From positions 17,535,334 to 17,599,333 of the forward strand of contig NW_024037074.1 of NCBI RefSeq assembly GCF_015706575.1: a stretch of DNA of 64,000 bases. The letters are read 5' to 3'. Under the pieces are notes generated by a model, which was given only the letters and a program-made list of their open reading frames with translations, was not told the DNA's origin and did no database searches. This DNA is from Patiria miniata. Its lineage: Eukaryota > Echinodermata > Asteroidea > Valvatida > Asterinidae. Of the stretch, positions 47,301-57,143 are shown piece by piece. How positions within the stretch are numbered: position 1 is the stretch's first letter; each line of letters opens with the position of its first letter. The translations under genes and the position numbers were made by a program.

Positions 47301-50300
47301 TGGTACTGTTAAACCTCTCAGTGAAGTAATTTTTTTTTGGGGGGGGGGGGGGGGCTGGCTGGGGGGGGGTGTCTACACTCCCCCCACCACCACAAACAAA
47401 GGAAAATCATGCTGAAACAAATATAGCAGATGCCTGCTACACCCACATCCCCTTTGACAGATACACCCCTCCCTCTTGAGCCAAACTTGGATCCACCCCT
47501 GAATGTGTCGGGTTTTTGGGTGTTTGCAAGACATCTCAGCTCTGAATTTCATTGTTAAATGTAGGCTGTCAGACAGTTGGTTGCAAAAATACAAAGGCAG
47601 CAACTGGAAAATTGTACACCAAATAATTTGAATCTTTAAAATTACTGGTCAGTAACTTTGTAACACCGGCAGTCTGCTTCACTCTCTCAATCAGTACTCG
47701 TGGATTTGGCTTCTGGTTTTGCCACTGACATGGTACAGTGTACAGCCATAGCCCTACCCAGTTCGGACATGGCTGTGCATATGTGACCCGCTCCGCAAAA
47801 ATGAGTCTGTTGTGGCAAAACTGACATTTTGAGTTAACTACATTAATAAAATGGGAATGAAATAAGCTTTCATTTGGTATATCACGGACCTCTCTAGGAC
47901 ATTTGGTTGCATTGTTGTGCTTGTTTCATTCTGTAAAGTTTTTGCAAAGCTAGAAGTGTCTCAATGGAGAAAAAAGGGTTTGAAAAATGACAAATACACT
48001 GTAACTAACCAAGAAAAGCACCAAAGATTCATAATTGTTTTTCTTTTTCTTACAATATTTACATTTCTGTGTAAGATATTTGAACTAAAACTATCAAACA
48101 ACCAAAATAAAACAAAAACAAAAAATCCAAACTTTGAGCAAATTTTTACTGTTTCCATTTCAAAATGGCAAAAGCTTGAATTCAAATTATGCGACATCAG
48201 ACTCATTTTTGCAGAGCGGGTCACATATAATACTTACACAGAGTAACGCCTTTTTCTGTCTGACTTCTTCCATTTTCAATAAATGCCGGCAAGTCGGCAA
48301 GCACCCGCAGAATCTGAATAGCAAATTATCCAGAAAGATCACGCTTAGAAAAATCCACATCCAATCCATTTGTTTTACTTCAGGGCTTGAAAGGGACAAA
48401 ATGGCAGCTTAGTCCAATTGTTATTGCATTTCATATGGGAATTTGTAAAGATTGATCATTTAGTTGAAGAGGATCATGTGTTTGAGCTAATCAAAAAAGT
48501 TAGAGGGTTTTATAGTTTATCCTAGTAGGACTTTGTCAAAGGTTATATCTGCACAAGATCTGTAAAGTGTTGAGTGTACAAGGCAAAACCCAATATCAAA
48601 ATCAGGCATGCGACAGGGAATTTACAAAAAAAACGAGGAAACTCCAAAATCAAACAAGACTTTGTACAGTATTTTTGATTTTTCAATTTGTAAAGACATT
48701 CATGAGAAGTTAAAAATGAGGAAATCTGCGGATCCGAGGAAAAGTTGCAAACCTGCAAAATCCTAATGCAGCTGATATGTTTCTTTGTGTGTTTTGGTGG
48801 GGGGGGGGGGGGTTGGTGGAAATGGAAGTCATTTCACTCACCATGTCTGCTCCTTTACTGGCCAGGATTCCTTGTAAGGATTCCGTCGTGCTTCTCTCTG
48901 GGATCTCAAGGCTTTCTTGAAGGAGGATGGGACCTACATCGAACCTTGACAGGAAGAGGTACAAGGAGAATGAATGTGAGGATCTTGGAGTGATAGAACG
49001 TTTAAAAAAAAATGGTGAAAGGTAGATGAGAATTTAGGGATTGAGGCTCGATCACTTGAACTGCAAGTTGCCAATTTGGGATTTTCAGTTCATTTTGTGG
49101 TAGTCGGTGACACATCGTACATGAGGATCCTAGAGGCAGTACCCTCGAAGCTTCTGATGCATCTTGACGATGTTGCTTCCCTGTAGTCTGGTTGGCCGAC
49201 TACTTCTTTAGGATACTTAATTATACATTACGCAGAATGCATGGCCCTCTTTGCACATTGTGTGGATATTTAAAGTTGACCCAGTATGTCATAGGTCATT
49301 ATGGCAAGTTTTTGCCAACGATGCGCTGGCTGTTCTCAGACTCTACATCTGGTGTTTGATACAGAATATTCAACTTGTGTCCAGACTAGGTTTATGACAC
49401 CGGATTGACCCTAGTGAACGACCTACAACCTTCACCTCTTGGGCATGATCCTCATGATGGAGACACCTGTCGTCTTGTCCCCTTCCAAGATGGCATGGGT
49501 GATAGGGGAAGCCCCCCTCCATCGGGGCAACAGGCTGGGATGAATGTTGGCAATTCCACTAGAAATTCGGACAAAAAAAGAGCGTGTAATTTTTGGGCCG
49601 ATTTTAACTAGCCGATGATGAAAGGCCAGATTTTCAAAGACATGTAAACCACAAGGAGAACAACCTGCTTTAAAAAGATGAATAAAGTAATTGACTGGAG
49701 TGGGGTATGAACCTGTGACCTCTGGATTGCCGTTCCGGTGCTCTACCAACTGAGCTATCCAGCCCTAAGTTGACGGCTCCCCAATTTGTCATTGTCTTTG
49801 TCTTTGTCCAGGGGCGCTACTCAAAGCCATAAACCCATAGCCAGGTATCACGCCCGAAGTCACGATGCTAGCAACAATTAGTACGCTACAAAGCTGGGAA
49901 ATAACAAACGGGGATCACTCAGAGAAGATGTACCTGCTAAGTTTCCTCTTGTGTTTTTTAATGAATTTGTAACAAAAGAGACGTCTCCTCTCTGAGTGAT
50001 CCCGTTTGCTCATCTTAAATAAGAAGCCATTACATCATGTAAGAGAGCACGCGCACTCGGCCTCAACTTAAGATTACACGTATGGGCTCCGTGCACAAGT
50101 ACCCCCCTCAACGGCACGAAAGAGAGAGTTTGGGGAGACCACTGGTAACCGACACATCTGCCTTCTCATTACTGCATGTATTAATAATTCATTTCAACAA
50201 TGGCACTCACTCACTATGGGAAACTGTCAATCAGGTGACCGGGTACCAGGTGACCAAAGGACGACAGGACACCGACATCGTAACCTTTGACCTCACCTCT

Positions 50301-52244
50301 GATTGGCCACGGGATAGTTGTCAGGTCGTTGTCATGGCAGTACTGCCATATTGGTGAGATCACCCTCGTCCTACCCCTCCGTTTGATATACTGTAGGATT
50401 TGGAAAGTAATCATTGTGAGAGATAGTTGTTTGGCAAAAGACGTAATGTTTTGTTAAATTTCAGCCAAACGATGGATTTCCAATTCGGGGATGGGACGAT
50501 TTAAGCAACAAACCAACCCCATAATTTGGTCCAACCAGACTTGTGTGATTCGTGACTCGGACTCGAGTCTTATTTTCCATGACTCGGACTCGAGTCACGA
50601 TGACGACTGACTCGGACTCAGACTCAACCCTGAGGATTCAGACTTGGAATCAGTCTTGACCTGCATGACTCGGGACTCCACCAAAATGACCACAAATCCT
50701 TTTTTTTTAAAACAATATAATTACAAATTATTTCGAAGACGATCCTCTCGTGAGCAAGCGATACAGTCAGTGCGGTGCAGAGGAAACGCATCTATGTACT
50801 GTACATGCACAGGGCGTGCGGCTGGCTTGTTTCTAAACAAACCCACTCCGAGCCTCTCAAGTAAATCATCATCGGTCCACTTCTCCAGGGCTTACCTTTG
50901 TTTCCGGGCATACCACATGCAAAGTGTCGACGAGTTTACCCTCATTCCTGTCAACCAATCAGAATGCATGTATGTTAACTCTCAATACCGTGTATGAAAG
51001 TCCAAATACTTAAAGGGACACTAGGTCCTGAAATCCCCGGAAATTTTATGTTTTGGATTGTTTACTTAGCCTATTTCAAACATCTGGTTGAAAGGAAACC
51101 AATCTAATGTCTTACCGTTCCCGAGAGAAGACGAAAAACAGCTCGAATTTATGGGGTCGCAAAAGTGGACCCTGAAATTCATTCTCGCACGCATAATACA
51201 GGAATAACACAAAAACATCCAGTTTTGAAAGGATAGTTGTGTGGATGTTTATATCCTACTTTTAAATGTTATTTCCGATTAACATCATCTCGTTCAAAGC
51301 GTGTTTTGTAGCCCAATTGGGCTGTTCCAGGATCTAGTGTCCCTTTAAGGTATTGAAAACATGCAATACAAGAAAATAGAATGGCACCTGAAACAACCAG
51401 TCCAACACTACTTCAGTGCTGCATCAGTCAACTGTGCCAAAAGAAACATTTGGCATGAACCGGGAACTAGTCTCTATTTACTACACATTTCTCCAAAGTC
51501 AGCCACCAGACTAATGACACTGAAAGGTCAGTCTTTTCAAATAGTTGGACCATGGTTGGACATGTACCAGTCTAGCGTTTAGCCTTATTTGAAATCACTT
51601 GACTTCCCTCTCATATGCAAAATATTGAAGAAGTGTCTCCTATAAATTTGAATTGAGTCTGCAAACTTGGTTGGTGAAATACTGAAGGCCTTTCTTTGCC
51701 CAATGGGATTTTTGGAGAAATTTGCTGGCTATAAAGAATGAGTAAAGTTGGCCTGACTTAGTTTTGCATGTTTCAGAGCAGTCCAGGTCCCAGTCTGGGG
51801 TGCCACATGTTTAATTAACTTGACGAGTGCATTTTGAAATTGAATATTGGAGTATGCCACTGATCAAGTGCAAGTTGGAATAATCGAACGCTAAATTACT
51901 TGAAAAAAATGCAATTTCACCCACTCTCCATATGTGTTTTTATGCAGTGCCCTCAGACTTGAAATCGAAAAGTTGTCAGAGCCAAAGAACATCACCCTCC
52001 AAGGAGGACCAACCCTGACATCATCAGTGGAATAGTCCGCTTGGTCACAGTCTCCCGACGACTGCCCTGTATGTAGGTGTGCTGTAGCTTGGAGACTTGG
52101 AAGACGGTATTTGCAAGCAGGGGGGATTTTCTTCATTGATGTGGTCACCGAAGACCAACTCCTACAGAATGGACGCACGGGTAACGTGGACTGTTGTATG
52201 AAGGACCTCATCACTTGAAGCGGGAAAACTTTCCTCTGAGTCAT
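44375..52244 (-). CDS. MTFMT: Mitochondrial methionyl-tRNA formyltransferase, 10 exons, 401 aa
   Basis: Transfers the formyl group of 10-formyl-tetrahydrofolate to Met-tRNA(Met) for mitochondrial translation initiation. Exons: 52244-51925, 50947-50896, 50390-50215, 49558-49436, 48944-48842, 48313-48238, 46440-46352, 46172-46100, 45401-45319, 44485-44375. Frame is continuous over 1206 nt. The N-terminus is rich in R and S without acidic residues (probable mitochondrial presequence), then [33 protein letters not shown], and the formyltransferase signature [19 protein letters not shown] with catalytic N and H. Next come [20 protein letters not shown] with the conserved aspartate, the linker, and the C-terminal domain ([35 protein letters not shown]). 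Length is close to the human protein's, about 390 aa. Exon 2 (52 nt) and the acceptor of exon 3 are the least certain. Exon 3 could instead begin 48 nt later. Confidence 0.93.
44583..44830. repeat. MITE-like element, CATGGGCGTCGC termini
   Basis: The left end catgggcgtcgccggg pairs with the right end cgcgacgcccatga. The interior holds G/C-runs and T-rich tracts. It lies in MTFMT intron 9. It belongs to a broad type of 'ggcgt-gcc-gg' G-run elements also seen at 56356 and 57664. Confidence 0.7.
45605..45685. repeat. Small hairpin in MTFMT intron 8
   Basis: agtctggctccctgacc is inverted as ggtcagggaaccagact about 47 bases later. It is non-coding and MITE-like. Confidence 0.65.
47780..48227. mobile_element. 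TIR element (TATGTGACCCGCTCCGCAAA) abutting MTFMT exon 6
   Basis: The 30-base left end, tatgtgacccgctccgcaaa continuing aatgagtctg, is inverted at the right end (cagactcatttttgcagagc then gggtcacata). It is about 450 bp long with no transposase. Its right end lies about 10 bases inside the intron from the exon 6 donor. Confidence 0.85.
49610..49765 (-). mobile_element. tRNA-derived SINE just upstream of MTFMT exon 4
   Basis: On the minus strand a tRNA-like head reads gggctggatagctcagttgg (A-box) and aggttcataccc (B-box). The anticodon-loop equivalent is acggcaa. A body of about 80 bases follows. The head is 60-70 bp long and resembles an Ala-type tRNA, but it has mismatches in the anticodon stem and C at position 33. 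It ends about 50 bases from the exon 4 acceptor. Confidence 0.75.
49906..50008. repeat. Short inverted-repeat element in MTFMT intron 3
   Basis: aaacggggatcactcagaga pairs with tctctgagtgatcccgttt about 60 bases later. Confidence 0.7.
50540..50690. repeat. Degenerate GACTCGGACTCGAGTC minisatellite
   Basis: The blocks gactcggactcgagtc, gactcggactcagactc and related variants repeat about six times with decay. It lies in MTFMT intron 2, between exons 3 and 2. Confidence 0.75.
51009..51349. mobile_element. TIR element with CTTAAAGGGACACTAG termini, complete copy
   Basis: The left end cttaaagggacactaggtcc pairs with the right end ggatctagtgtccctttaag. It is about 340 bp long, lies in MTFMT intron 1 and has no transposase. 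A partial copy of its left half is at 32612-32725. Confidence 0.85.
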
Positions 52245-52959
52245 TTTGAAGTTACAGTCGCCCTGATTGATTCAAACAAAACAAAAAAGTAGAACATTCC
52301 TAGATTAAAAACACAGACATGATGGAGGGAAACATTAAGATTTTACAAATGTTATTATTATTACATTCAGCATAAATAATTTAGAATACATATTTGTCCA
52401 TTTTATTGAAATAAATTATATCTGGCACTCTGGAGGAACAATGATCTCGAGAAAATCCTGAAGTCAGTGGCAGTCGATACGGACAACTCTCTCAGAATTT
52501 ACACTGAAACACAGGCCAAATAAAAAGGGCCTCCTCCTTCCTTTTGTTTAAAATATTTTCTGGACTACCTTGGAACAAAATCCACTGTTAAATTGTTTGA
52601 CCCACCACGCTAGTTTGGCAACATTACGAACATGCAGGTATGACATATATAGAGGTCATATATATAAAGAATACAGGGTTTTGAATTTTGGAGGGTAAAT
52701 TGACCATAACAAGGACAAAACGCAACATGAACATAAGGATGGCGATCACTGCGCAATGCGAATGTGCAAGGCACGCGGAATTGCACGGCACCAACTGTAA
52801 AATGCGTAGTAGGAAACTCGTTATTTTCTACCTTAAGAAACTGTTCATAATTGCAAAAAAGGTGTCATTGACATTAGAATTTGAGAGATGTTTGCTTTAG
52901 GTTGAAAAGGTCATTTTTGAGTTAGCTTGAGTAAGTTCAGTAGCCCTGCTAGCATGGCT

Positions 52960-53024
52960 ATAGCCCGACTGCGTCTGGCCGTACAGTAGTAGTATTATCG
53001 CCAGACTAGACGCAGTCGGGCTAT
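52960..53024. repeat. Mini-hairpin at the edge of the fold-back element
   Basis: atagcccgactgcgtctggc (52960-52979) is inverted at 53000-53024, with a five-base insertion. Its arm is the same motif that bounds the large palindrome (53040 and 53860), so it is a solo terminal unit of the same element. Confidence 0.8.
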
Positions 53025-53030
53025 GGGCAT

Positions 53031-53890
53031 GGCTCAGCCTAGCCCGACTGCGTCTGGCCGTACAGTACTATCGCAAGCTCTGTAGTACGGCCAGACGCCC
53101 GATGCTTCCAAAAAGACTGAATTTTGTTGGCCGCCGATGTAGCGATTTTGCTACATCTTTCGATCGCGATTATCTTTTCATCCAGGACACAAATTTCCAA
53201 AGTTAAGGTTCGTAGTCGTAGAGCAACTCATACCTTTTCGAAAAAACGTTCTTTGGTCTCAATATTTTCATCCATCTGGCCACAAGACGAATTTCAGTCA
53301 TCAGATTCCACAAATATCGTCCCCCATGCGATCCCCCATGCGATTTCAAAATGGCGGCCGCGCTGTAATGTATGCAATATGCAGGCGCGCCCGCGCAAAC
53401 TCATGAATATGCATAAACAGTCTGTGACGTATGACCTCGTGTTTTTGGACGTGCGTGCGGCCCGTGCGGGGCCATACGTCACGAGGTCATACGTCACAGA
53501 CTGTTTATGCATATTCATGATTTGCGCGGGCGCGCCTGCATATTGCATACATTACAGCGCGGCCGCCATTTTGAAATCGCATGGGGGATCGCATGGGGGA
53601 CGATATTTGTGGAATCTGATGACTGAAATTCGTCTTGTGGCCAGATGGATGAAAATATTGAGACCAAAGAACGTTTTTTCGAAAAGGTATGAGTTGCTCT
53701 ACGACTACGAACCTTAACTTTGGAAATTTGTGTCCTGGATGAAAAGATAATCGCGATCGAAAGATGTAGCAAAATCGCTACATCGGCGGCCAACAAAATT
53801 CAGTCTTTTTGGAAGCATCGGGCGTCTGGCCGTACTACAGAGCTTGCGATAGTACTGTACGGCCAGACGCAGTCGGGCTAGGCTCAGCCT
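53031..53890. mobile_element. Fold-back element: two ~411-bp arms, 38-bp loop
   Basis: 53031-53441 returns inverted at 53480-53890 around the loop 53442-53479. By eye the arms differ only by about one indel (near 53400 / 53522) and one base near the outer ends. The termini carry nested copies of tagcccgactgcgtctggcc and its complement. Each arm gives the same open frame (92 aa identical on both strands), but the frame has no recognisable domain and continues through the loop, so I treat it as non-coding. The structure is that of a fold-back (FB-type) or large MITE transposon, and the near identity implies recent insertion or repair by conversion. Confidence 0.93.
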
Positions 53891-54244
53891 AGGGCCGTTG
53901 GCGTTGCAACATTCTTTCCCCATAAATCCCCATATTCTGATTTTTAACTCACCCTAAACGTGAATAATTGATATTTTTATATCAAACATCTTTAGGTGTG
54001 CCACAGTAACACAGCAAATACGTCCATACATGTACATGTCACGCTTTACCGTGTACACCAATATATCGCCATTTCATTGTAACTTCATTACCGGTGCTAG
54101 CTGCATCGATTTAGTACTATAAAGTACTACTAGCGCGGAAAGCGTGCAGGGGATGCATGTGCGCGCTGAACTAAAAGCGCCCTCCACCAACTATAAAACG
54201 CCATGGCGCGTCTTCGCCGAGTGCATTTTCAATGGAGGCGCTGT

Positions 54245-56173
54245 TCAAATCATTGATCTCCATATACACAGACTGGATAGGACATCGCGTACGAACGTGC
54301 GTCCGCGCACGCGTTTTTTGAAAAGGGTAAAAGAACACAAATACGCATTTCGAATTGTGTACACTTTCGAACGGAGGATTAAAAAATTAAGTTGGGTTTT
54401 CTTCGGTTTCTTTGTCATTTTTGAAAGAATAAAAGAAACAGAGATCTAAATTGATCAAAATCGACGAAGAGTATAGTCAAGGTGTGCGCAGCATGAGATA
54501 TTACTGGAGTCGGGAAGTCAGGAACGTTGAAGAATAGGACAATTATTCGCAAGTAAGTTTTTTTTTAACGAGGCCTATACAACACGGCATGGAGGAATAT
54601 GAACACGGGAATGACAAAGCAAATTATAATATCGTTAATGTCGCTGTGAGTTTGAGGGGATGGAGGCCTGTGTGGTAGCTAGCGAGATATTCTGTTCAAA
54701 TTCCATGCGATCTAGGCCTGTCATGCTCAGTGGTCGGCATCATTTTTCTTTAAAAGACATAGGCCTAAACGTGCATGATTAACCCGGCAATGGCAATGAA
54801 CAAAAGTTGACTTGTTTAAGATAGTTTATTCGAATAACTTTTATATGCAAAACCTGATTGAATTATGTCTGCCTTGGCTTAACGCCTACCGAAATGTTTC
54901 TATTCTTTTCTTTATAAAGAGAAACCGAGGAGATGGTTTATGCTAACTTACTGCACAACTGGCCGATTGACCTTCATATCAAACAAAGAACTTCAGCAAA
55001 GCCATATAGCAAAAACCACCAGCTGCAGGACCGAGCCGGACGAAAATGGAGAACTTCACGGAGGGATGGAATCGACTGTATCATCCACTGAATGGAACAT
55101 GCGATGTGATAAGCATCTTAGCGTTTGACTTAATCAATTTTTACGATGTGGAACTGTTAACATTGATTGATTTTGGTTTTGGAAAGAAGTTGTGGAGTTC
55201 AACGCAAGTATTTTTATAAGCTCCCAAGATGACTGTCACATTATTGACAGTTTGTATGGTGAAGAAAGTAATGAGTACTTTTACGGTTTGAAATTATGTT
55301 GTGTACGCCGTTATATAAGATTACTAGCTATAGCCATAAACACCGTCATATTCGCTCACAAAAACGATTCCCATTACACTTACAAGTAATTATATTTATT
55401 TTCAGAAGTATAGCTAAACATTTAATTGCAAGACCGTGCGTAGCTTGAATTATTCTTTGACAAAATTAGTATAGTACTATTTTGGTTTGTGATTCATCTC
55501 CTTTTACAAAATATCACAAAGAGGTAAACGATGTCATTCCCTGATCAATCTAGGGACGGGAAGAAGTTTTTACTGATTACTTTGTAAAATTAGGTTTTTT
55601 TTTACCTTTTAGATTGTAATTGGTTTATGTTCAGGTTTTTTAATAAATATATCACTCATTTGAATGAATCTCCATACAATTTCTCGTGTGAGTGTTCAGT
55701 TAAAAAATATGATGTCATTTCAGCATATTATTAATACAATTATTCATTTCGTTGATGGAGTAAATCAGTGTACTCTAATGACCAATGTGACAAAGATGAA
55801 ATGGCAATTTACTTACAATCGTTTTTGGGAGGAGAAGGGATTTAAAAAAAAAATAAGGGAAAAGGAAATGGGGGGTTCTTGAATTTCGAAAATGCATAAT
55901 AAGAAAGTGTATATCAAGAAAGTGTGGAAAAACTGTTTGGAGGGTAACTCTTCATCGTTCAGGGTTTTTTAAAGATTGTTTTGGAGGAGCGCTTGAACTC
56001 CCTCCTGTAAGAAAAATTTCACTAAACAATCCATTTTCCAAAGTAAACAAAGTGAAAGCACAATGCGCGTTTACCCGTCTGACAGTAAACGCGCCGCCAT
56101 TGTTCGGCCGCGCATTCGTGCACAAACACGGCGCGATGTCCTATCCAGTCTGTGTATATGGAGATCAATGGTT
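54245..56173. repeat. Inverted 42-base pair, 1.84 kb apart
   Basis: aatcattgatctccatatac then acagactggataggacatcg cg (54247-54289) returns inverted at 56131-56173 with one mismatch. Flanks on both sides are GC-rich with gcgcg strings. The pair could be the ends of an element or two copies of one repeat. The interior is AT-rich. Confidence 0.7.
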
Positions 56174-56355
56174 CAAATGATGTCCCACTAGCTGTCTGCA
56201 TTTTGTGCACAGGCAGCCATTATCACCAGTACAATTTGTTGGCGTGTCAGAGCAGGGGGTGGGGTTCGCATTATTTTTTAAGGAATTTCTATTGTCTTGT
56301 GACGGCTGTACAATCCAAGCCTGCAGAAAAAAATCCGCAATGCCGCATTAGTCCA

Positions 56356-56629
56356 CAGTAGCGTAGCCAGGAATTTTTCGGGGGGGGGGGGGGGGCTGGA
56401 ACATTTCATGGGGGGGGGGGGGGCTGGAACATTTCATGGGGGGGGGGGGGGCTGGAACATTTCATGGGGGGGGGGCTGGAACATTTCATGGGGGGGGCCG
56501 TCATGTAGATCAACGGTAATTTTTTTAGTAACTCAAAATCTCAGTGGGGGGGGGGGGCGACGGGGGGGGGACAAGGTTTCATGGGGGGGGGGGGCTGTCG
56601 CCCCCACGCCCCCCGTGGCTGCACCACTG
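56356..56629. repeat. G-run MITE with CAGTGGCGTAGCCAGG-type termini, copy 1
   Basis: It starts cagtagcgtagccagg and ends ccgtggctgcaccactg (inverted). Inside, 'gctggaacatttcatgggg' is tandemly repeated four times, separated by G-runs of 8-14. A second copy starts at 57664. Confidence 0.8.
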
Positions 56630-57143
56630 ATTTTAGCGTCTACTATTAGTACGTAACGGTAATCGGATTAGCTTTGCCTAACTTAACAGCAGACGCTTTG
56701 CCTTAGCAACCACATGACTGCTTAACTGAACTGAAGTCGCAAGCTAGAATGATCCAACGACACCTTCACCTCGCACGTTTCTATACACGTTCTTTCTTAT
56801 GCAAATTTGACACGCCCTTTCTACCCTTGCGTAACACTGCACTGCCGCAGAATTCATTCCTCGCCCGATAAGACACATTTTGCCTGCTATACAACCGTAA
56901 CACAGGTAAAGATAATACTTGTCTGATTGTCACAAACTTAACTGCAGTCATTAACCACGACCGGTGAGGTGTGGCTATGGAAGGCCTCCACGTAGCTGAT
57001 TGGTCAGTGGTCACTGCTACTGTTTGTGCACAAAGCATTGACCTCATAGAATTGTTTATACAAACTTAAATGACCGAGGCTGCCCCTGTACTTATGTAAT
57101 GTAGAATTCACGTGGAGAAGTCTGCATTGCCGCACTCACTAAT

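Larger units (their letters stand above)
52245..57143. other. Intergenic region between divergent MTFMT and METTL27-like genes
   Basis: It contains the 5' flank of MTFMT, the fold-back element at 52951-53895, an inverted 42-base pair at 54245-54289 and 56131-56173, and a G-run MITE at 56356-56629. A 57-codon ORF (55046-55219) is discussed under findings. I do not support any further gene. Confidence 0.55.

Noticed and set aside
49690..49765. Functional tRNA-Ala gene
   Set aside because: Mismatched anticodon stem, C at position 33 and a SINE-type body after the head indicate a tRNA-derived repeat.
50540..50690. CRISPR-like array
   Set aside because: The units are degenerate tandem repeats without unique spacers, in an animal intron.
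53124..53717. 197-codon ORF through the palindrome
   Set aside because: The same frame on both strands follows automatically from the inverted arms. It has no recognisable domain and runs through the loop.
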